Below, one piece after another: positions 59,001-64,000 of a stretch of DNA of 64,000 nt (positions are counted from its first letter, which is position 1; every line of letters starts with the position of its first letter). Both the position numbers and the translations under genes were made by a program. Under the pieces are notes generated by a model. The model made no database searches, was not told the origin of the DNA, and saw nothing but the letters and a program-made list of their open reading frames with translations. The DNA comes from Ehretia macrophylla (lineage: Eukaryota > Streptophyta > Magnoliopsida > Boraginales > Ehretiaceae), in the NCBI GenBank assembly GCA_037974665.1, contig CM075783.1:16400762-16464761 (forward strand), read 5' to 3'.

Positions 59001-62000
59001 TACTGTTTAAGAAATTATATAAATAAGCTGCACTCATACTACTAATATTGTATTTGTATAATGCAATATAATTGTCTTCACTTCCAAGCCTTTTAACATT
59101 GTTTTAATAGATGTGCCACGTGGAAAGAATCACAAAAGTCTCATACACCAACTAATCCAGCAAAACATGTATTCTCTACTCAGAAAGAAGTGTGATGAAA
59201 CTGAAAGCATTAACTCAAGAAAAAGTCGCAATTGCCAAACACTTTCTACCTCTTCTCAATATCATGGGATAGATATGCTACAATATCCACCATGTTCAAA
59301 TTAATAAAGCCAACATACCTTTCTCTTCATCTCTTTCAACATGTCTTCAAGACCTGCTCGCTGAGCACCAAGAGTCTCCAATTGTCTCTACAAATATAAT
59401 TAAGATAAATGAAGAGACCCTACGCAAATAAATAAAAAATATGTAGCATGAAACTTATTTTTACAGCCAAATAACTACAAAATCCCAAACTTAAAAAGCA
59501 ATTGAGAGTGAAGAAATGTCAGAAACTTCATCTCCCAGTTTTAACTTGCCATGCTCACAAATTAACACAGTAGCTATTGATTGGCTGAATAGAAATCATA
59601 GGAGTTGGAATATTAGAACGACAACCATTGTCTTTGATATGGTTTATTTCAGTTAACATGATGTTGGTCAGGTTTCAGAGTCTTTTATTGAATTTTAGGT
59701 ATCAAGAATAACTTGAAAATTTTCTGGTTGGTAGCAATTCATCATTAATTCTTTAACAATATTCGAGTCTATTTGGCATCCTAGTACTGGTCGAATTGAA
59801 GGTGAAGTCAAAGCAGTCAGGATTTCCTACATGAAACCTTATTAATAGGAAAAGCCTTCGAGGAGTCTTTTGAGTATATAAATGCTTCTGTAATCTCTTT
59901 ATTTCAGTAAAGAGCAGATTTATGAGAACTCCGGATTGATGGTTGATGTGTTAAACTCTTTTAAGGTTTTTGATCCATTCCTGATCTTCTTATCTTCCTA
60001 TACTTTTGAATTCAGTGCCTCCCTTTAGAACCCTAAGAACCAAAGTCACACTCTTGCATTAGTATTGAATTACTGAAAACGTCTAATTTTGATACCAAAT
60101 TCTCTCTGAAAGTTCTAACCAACCTAACCTTTTATCCAACCCCTTAGCCACGTTGTTGAAGACAATAAATAAATTGAACATAAACCCCTTTCTAACAACT
60201 TAAACTTTTAGATGAGTTTATCAGTTTACATATAATCAGAGTCTGGTAAAAGATCCTGAGTTCAGGTTTTACTATCACCCATAAAAAACGAATACGCCCC
60301 AAATGGAAGGCTCAATTAAAAGAATCTCACTCGCACATGAGGAGGTGTGTTTAAGATAATAAATAAATAAACTGAAACCCCTCTCTTACAGCTTAAGCTT
60401 TTAGATAAGATGATCAATTTAAACATGGGAAACTATCCTTGAACCAGTCAACGTTAAGGGAAGAAACCCAGGATCTTATATGTTGGTCTTGGAACTCATG
60501 ATTTATCAATGTGGGATAATTGTATTCTCTAATATCCCTTCACGTGTAACCCAATATTAAGAGAAAAGGTTCAATGGTTTTGAGGACCATTTGGTATTTG
60601 ACGAGGAAGAATGAGCTATTGAAGAAGCAAGCTTGAATTTAAATAACTACATGCCAGAGTTGACATGGCGAAAACACAAACAACAAGAATTGTCAATGCA
60701 TGCATGATACTAGAATGGGTTGCGTGTGGATGAAAAAGAGTGCGTCAAGGTCTATCTCTGATACTTTGATAAAAAGAACATGTGGTCCTATCCTATAAGT
60801 CATCAGCATTATGTGGAGTAACCCAGTATCTTATATGTTGACTTGGAACTCATGATTTATGCATATGGAATAATTGTAATCTCTAACACACTTAATTATC
60901 ATCATAACCACCACCAAAGCCTACCTTTGTAGGCTATCTGCTCAGTTTCCTAAATGTCCTACATCAGATTGATACTAAATTTATTTGACACATAGATACA
61001 AGCATGTTCAGTTAGTGGATACCCAGAAGCTAACATGAAAAATCATAAAAGTATTCAACTAATTATCCATCGAGATGCAGAACCTCAATAGCCAGCCATT
61101 CACACCTATGCTTGTTTGCACGTCAAATATATAAGCCAGCGAATTGTAAGGAGAGGCCTCATTTAGGAGCGCTGTTTTTATCCAACTAAAATAGAAATTT
61201 CATAGGAGAAGACAACAACTATTACGCCCAGCCCAAAAAACCCCATGTCTTTCTTGGTTGGACCAAGCCAACCGGTAATTTCCAACAAGTCGTTCCTCGT
61301 TATAAAAAATTATATGCCATAAGGCATTGTAAAAGTCATCTCAGTAAACTTGTCCGGATGAAAATGACAAAGTAAAGCACTTCTCTCTCTGGAAGAAAGA
61401 TATTATGCAAAGAAAACCAGTAGACAGTGAAGAAGAATTGCCTTGCAACATTAAATTAATATAATAAAGATCTAGCATATAGGCTCAAAGTTATCAAATT
61501 ACCAAGCTCTGTTTCAAGGCACCCACTATAGCATCTTCATTGGCATCTAGCGACATTATTGGCCGTGCAAGAGTTGGAAGAGCAGCTTCTATCTAGAGAA
61601 AGCAAAACGATCACATTAACATTGAGCTAGTCTTAGTCTCCAAGGCAAACACATAAAACATGATGACTTTAAAAAATTTTAAGCGATGAACCAGTAGACA
61701 TTTCCAATTGTGGAAAACCCATATTTTAACAGAGAAAGGATAGCAGTAGATCGTGATAACCATTGGCAGAATAAAACAAAGATTTTTGACATATAGAACA
61801 ATACGAATTAGTTATCTGAATATTCAATGTCTACAACAGTGATCAACCAGACCTATACGATGCAAAAAAGAAGAGGAGAAAAGAAAAGAAAAGAGAAGAG
61901 CGAAATCAGCCAAACCAAAAAATTCACCCAGATAATGGTTAGTTTGGAAATACGTCATTATGGAATGGGCTTGATTTCTCAAATATATTAACTGGGAGAG

Positions 62001-63305
62001 AGTCAGAAGGAGACATGCATTATTGGTTTCAGCAAAACCATCTTGTATAGAATTTTTCGGACTTATCATGCTATCGTGTATATTATCATATCCTATTAAA
62101 GACTTTTGCATGATTTTAACTTGGAACAAGAGTGGAATGTTGGAAGATGTATAGAACGTCGTCATTACTTTTCTATGAAAGTTTTATTGAGCAGATGATT
62201 ATTTTAATTTTCTGATTGTAATGGAAAGCTGGTATAGTTGGAATGGAGCATTTCAACCTTATTGAACATCACTGTAAATGCCACTTATAAAAGAAACAGA
62301 TGTTAGTGGTCAAAAGAGAAATAACTATATAACTAGTTCAGAAAAACACACCGGACGTCGGCCAAGGATAGACATGAGTTCTGAATGCTCTCTCACGGAT
62401 CGCTCAATGCGGCTATCGCTTTCTGCTGCTTGTTTTAGATTCCCTGCCAATCTGTTTAACCTATCCTGCAAGTTCTTGGTTAAGGTACTAGATTGAGGCC
62501 TAGTCCACCGTGTCCCAAATTGACTTCTAAACTGAGCATCCTCCATTGCCTCTTTCTGCAGATGCTCCTCAGTTTGGACCAATAACTCTTGATTCACCCT
62601 CCTCAAATCCTTAAGTTGCTGTAACTCAGCATCTAAACCAGCAGGACCGCCACATATTTGTACTGCCTCAATATCTTCTTTAAGAGCTGTTGGCAAAGTA
62701 GCATTTCCTTCCAATGCAAGAATTGAATCAGGCAAATCCATTTCCTTGAGCCTTACCCGTGCCAGTTCGCTTGCCTGTTGCAATTTCTCAGCCTGTGTCC
62801 TAATGATGTCATCAACCATTTCAGTATACCTAGAAAGAGATTTTGCACTGCTGTCAGGAATCAGACTTGCAAACATTTTCTCTTTGCTTGCATCCAACAC
62901 TTCATGCATTGGCAAGGGCTTGACCATTGCAAATGCTGGAAGAGGTGGTAAAGAGCTGGCTGGAGGAACCCGCATGAGGTAGACCCTCTCATTCTCCTTT
63001 ACAGCCCTTTCCAGGTTATGGTTGAGGTTAGCTTCCAACTTGCTAATGGCATCCAAGAGCTGCTGCGGTGCCCCCCTTGGCGATGATTTCTTAGCCTCAG
63101 ACAAAGCACTAATACCACTCTTCAACCGTGCAATTTCCTCAGCAATCTCTTCTTTATCGTGGAGCTCTAAACCATACCTATAGCAAGCCTCTCCATAAAA
63201 CAAAGCTGCCTTTAACTGCACATGAGCTAGCCATGCCTTATCAAAATGCTGGTTGAGAGGTGCAATGTTCAATGCTGCCAAAGCTTCCTCATAGTAGATT
63301 CCAAC
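53098..63305 (-). CDS. ALIX: ALIX/BRO1-domain ESCRT-associated protein, 3' part (seven exons)
   Basis: Exons 62352-63305, 61503-61592, 59319-59387, 55986-56126, 55196-55244, 54081-54184 and 53098-53628 join in frame to the last 645 residues. The full protein is usually about 870, so roughly 230 N-terminal residues lie right of the window. The first visible exon starts at a splice acceptor, not at an ATG. ALIX links ESCRT-III with cargo and deubiquitinases at multivesicular bodies; in Arabidopsis it acts in vacuolar sorting. Visible: the rest of the BRO1 domain (VGIYYEEALAALNIAPLNQHFDKAW...), a coiled-coil V domain, and a C-terminal tail rich in Pro, Gln and Tyr (about 120 residues with PPY, PPPY and PYPP motifs). 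Four of the six introns start with GTATG. MITEs and repeats lie in the introns. No break in the visible frame. Confidence 0.92.
56260..56608. mobile_element. PIF/Harbinger-type MITE in an ALIX intron
   Basis: The left end GGCCCTGGTTGGGCTAACTA matches the inverse of the right end (GGTTTGTTTGTCTAAACTTT) with mismatches. TTA flanks both sides (56257-56259 and 56609-56611). The arms contain 'gagctttcag' and 'aaaagggcttttaa' words in inverse order. Confidence 0.75.
57100..57345 (-). mobile_element. Possible tRNA-related SINE in an ALIX intron
   Basis: On the minus strand 'agtagctcattctatctagtg' resembles a tRNA A-box region, and about 45 nt later 'gcggatcgaactcc' resembles a B box. A short A-rich end lies near 57150. 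No target duplication was confirmed. Confidence 0.35.
57636..58174. mobile_element. Fold-back element with 'AAGGCGC' arms in an ALIX intron
   Basis: The left arm CAGTGTATAAAAAGGCGTAAGGCGC... is followed by repeated 'gcgcaag' and 'gcctaggcgc' units. The right arm mirrors it (...cttaggcgcaccttttaaaacact). The 9-bp direct repeat AGAAATAGG flanks it (57627-57635 and 58175-58183). GC-rich arms enclose an AT-rich centre. The TSD length points to a Mutator-type origin. Confidence 0.8.
60165..60895. repeat. Dispersed repeat block in an ALIX intron
   Basis: 'cttaaacttttagatgag' occurs near 60195 and, as a variant, near 60395. A segment of about 70 bp ('gatcttatatgttggtcttggaactcatgatt...') at about 60471-60535 recurs at 60828-60890. 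These phrases resemble retrotransposon-derived repeats common in plant introns; the source family is not identified. Confidence 0.5.
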
Positions 63306-64000
63306 CTGCGAGCAACTTCATTTCAAAACCTACGTTGCTTTAATTGTTTACTCACACACAAATAACTAAACCACAAGAAAGGAGAAGTTATAGAGTGTTT
63401 AATCTCATCATGACAGTTACATATGTTCATTGCTGAGCGATCACCTTGCTGTAAAGTCAGTGCAACCATGGGAAAAGCTAAAACCCTGAAGTGTATAATT
63501 GCACAATCATGTACTTGAGGGATTTGTTTTAACTGTTGAACTAGAGCAAAAAATTATGGCGATGGCATATCTTAGATTCTACTAATGGAGAACATGATTG
63601 AAACTGTGGGATACAATCATGTCTCTTGTAGGAATTAGCAACTAAGCAATTGGATTTTTTGAAGATAAAATCTTTTTGGAAATGATTCAAAGAAAACATC
63701 TTCCGAAAACTTTATATTTACCATGCTAGGATTTTCTTCTTTTCTTAATAACATTTGCTTAACTTATTTAGAGATGGTGTAAGTACCACCAAAAAGATCT
63801 GCATTGCTGGCACTGGCTGAATAATCCATCAACGAGATCCAAAAATGAAAGCATAGTTGAGAAATAACACTGGAAACAGGCCAAAAAATATTGGAAATGC
63901 TCCCCTGCTCTTCACAACATATACATTCCACTCCCTCTGTCTCAAAATTATGGCCCTCCTTTCCTGTTTGGCCCATCCCAATAAGAGCTCATTTCTTCCT
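63306..64000. other. ALIX intron reaching the window edge
   Basis: The next upstream ALIX exon is not found, so this is intron sequence. At 63929-63958 'ctccctctgtctcaaaatta' resembles the CTCCCTCCGTCCC end common in plant MITEs; the element would run on to the right or left of it. The 70-aa frame at 63764-63976 is unsupported. Confidence 0.55.

Noticed and set aside
63764..63976. 70-aa minus frame as an upstream ALIX exon
   Set aside because: The sequence does not resemble the BRO1 domain part expected there, and it abuts a MITE-like end.

Overview
The window is nuclear DNA of a flowering plant, most likely a eudicot. It is AT-rich, the genes have many introns with plant-type splice sites, the proteins are plant-like, there is a plant-type U1 snRNA gene with its own promoter, and many short non-autonomous transposons are present. 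The sequence alone does not fix the species.

Layout. (1) 1-3.0 kb: intergenic DNA with two MULE-like fold-back elements. (2) 3151-3954 (+): intronless ribose-5-phosphate isomerase. (3) 4-12.6 kb: gene-poor, with a possible organelle-derived patch (about 6.78-7.56 kb), a PIF/Harbinger MITE and a MULE-like element carrying CA and G-rich arrays. (4) 12.7-20.5 kb: two tandem PADRE/DUF4228 genes on the minus strand, plus a third copy of their upstream region that has no coding sequence. Two transposon insertions can be ordered against these duplications. (5) 20.5-24.4 kb: a SINE, a second MULE-like element with CA and G-rich arrays, a hAT remnant with a BED-finger fragment, and a half element. (6) 24453-30722 (-): a five-exon GDSL esterase/lipase with a 3-kb intron. 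(7) 30.8-37.4 kb: transposon-rich intergenic DNA, including a Harbinger-like element expanded by TTA repeats and a hAT MITE. (8) 37447-44388 (+): a complete 13-exon TTC5-like TPR/OB-fold gene with one GC-AG intron. (9) 45-50 kb: MULE-like elements, a LINE 3' end, a SINE, a complete U1 snRNA gene (about 47762-47928) and a 91-bp tandem repeat. (10) 50.2-52.6 kb (+): a dead gene broken by two transposons and several frameshifts. (11) 53098-63305 (-): the C-terminal 645 residues of ALIX/BRO1; the 5' exons lie beyond the right edge.

The genes do not form a pathway. They are unrelated housekeeping or stress-type loci separated by transposons. The most unusual signals are the U1 gene, whose 5' splice-site recognition sequence appears to have A instead of U at position 5, and the collection of 9-10-bp-TSD fold-back elements built from repeated 'TAGTCC'-type units.
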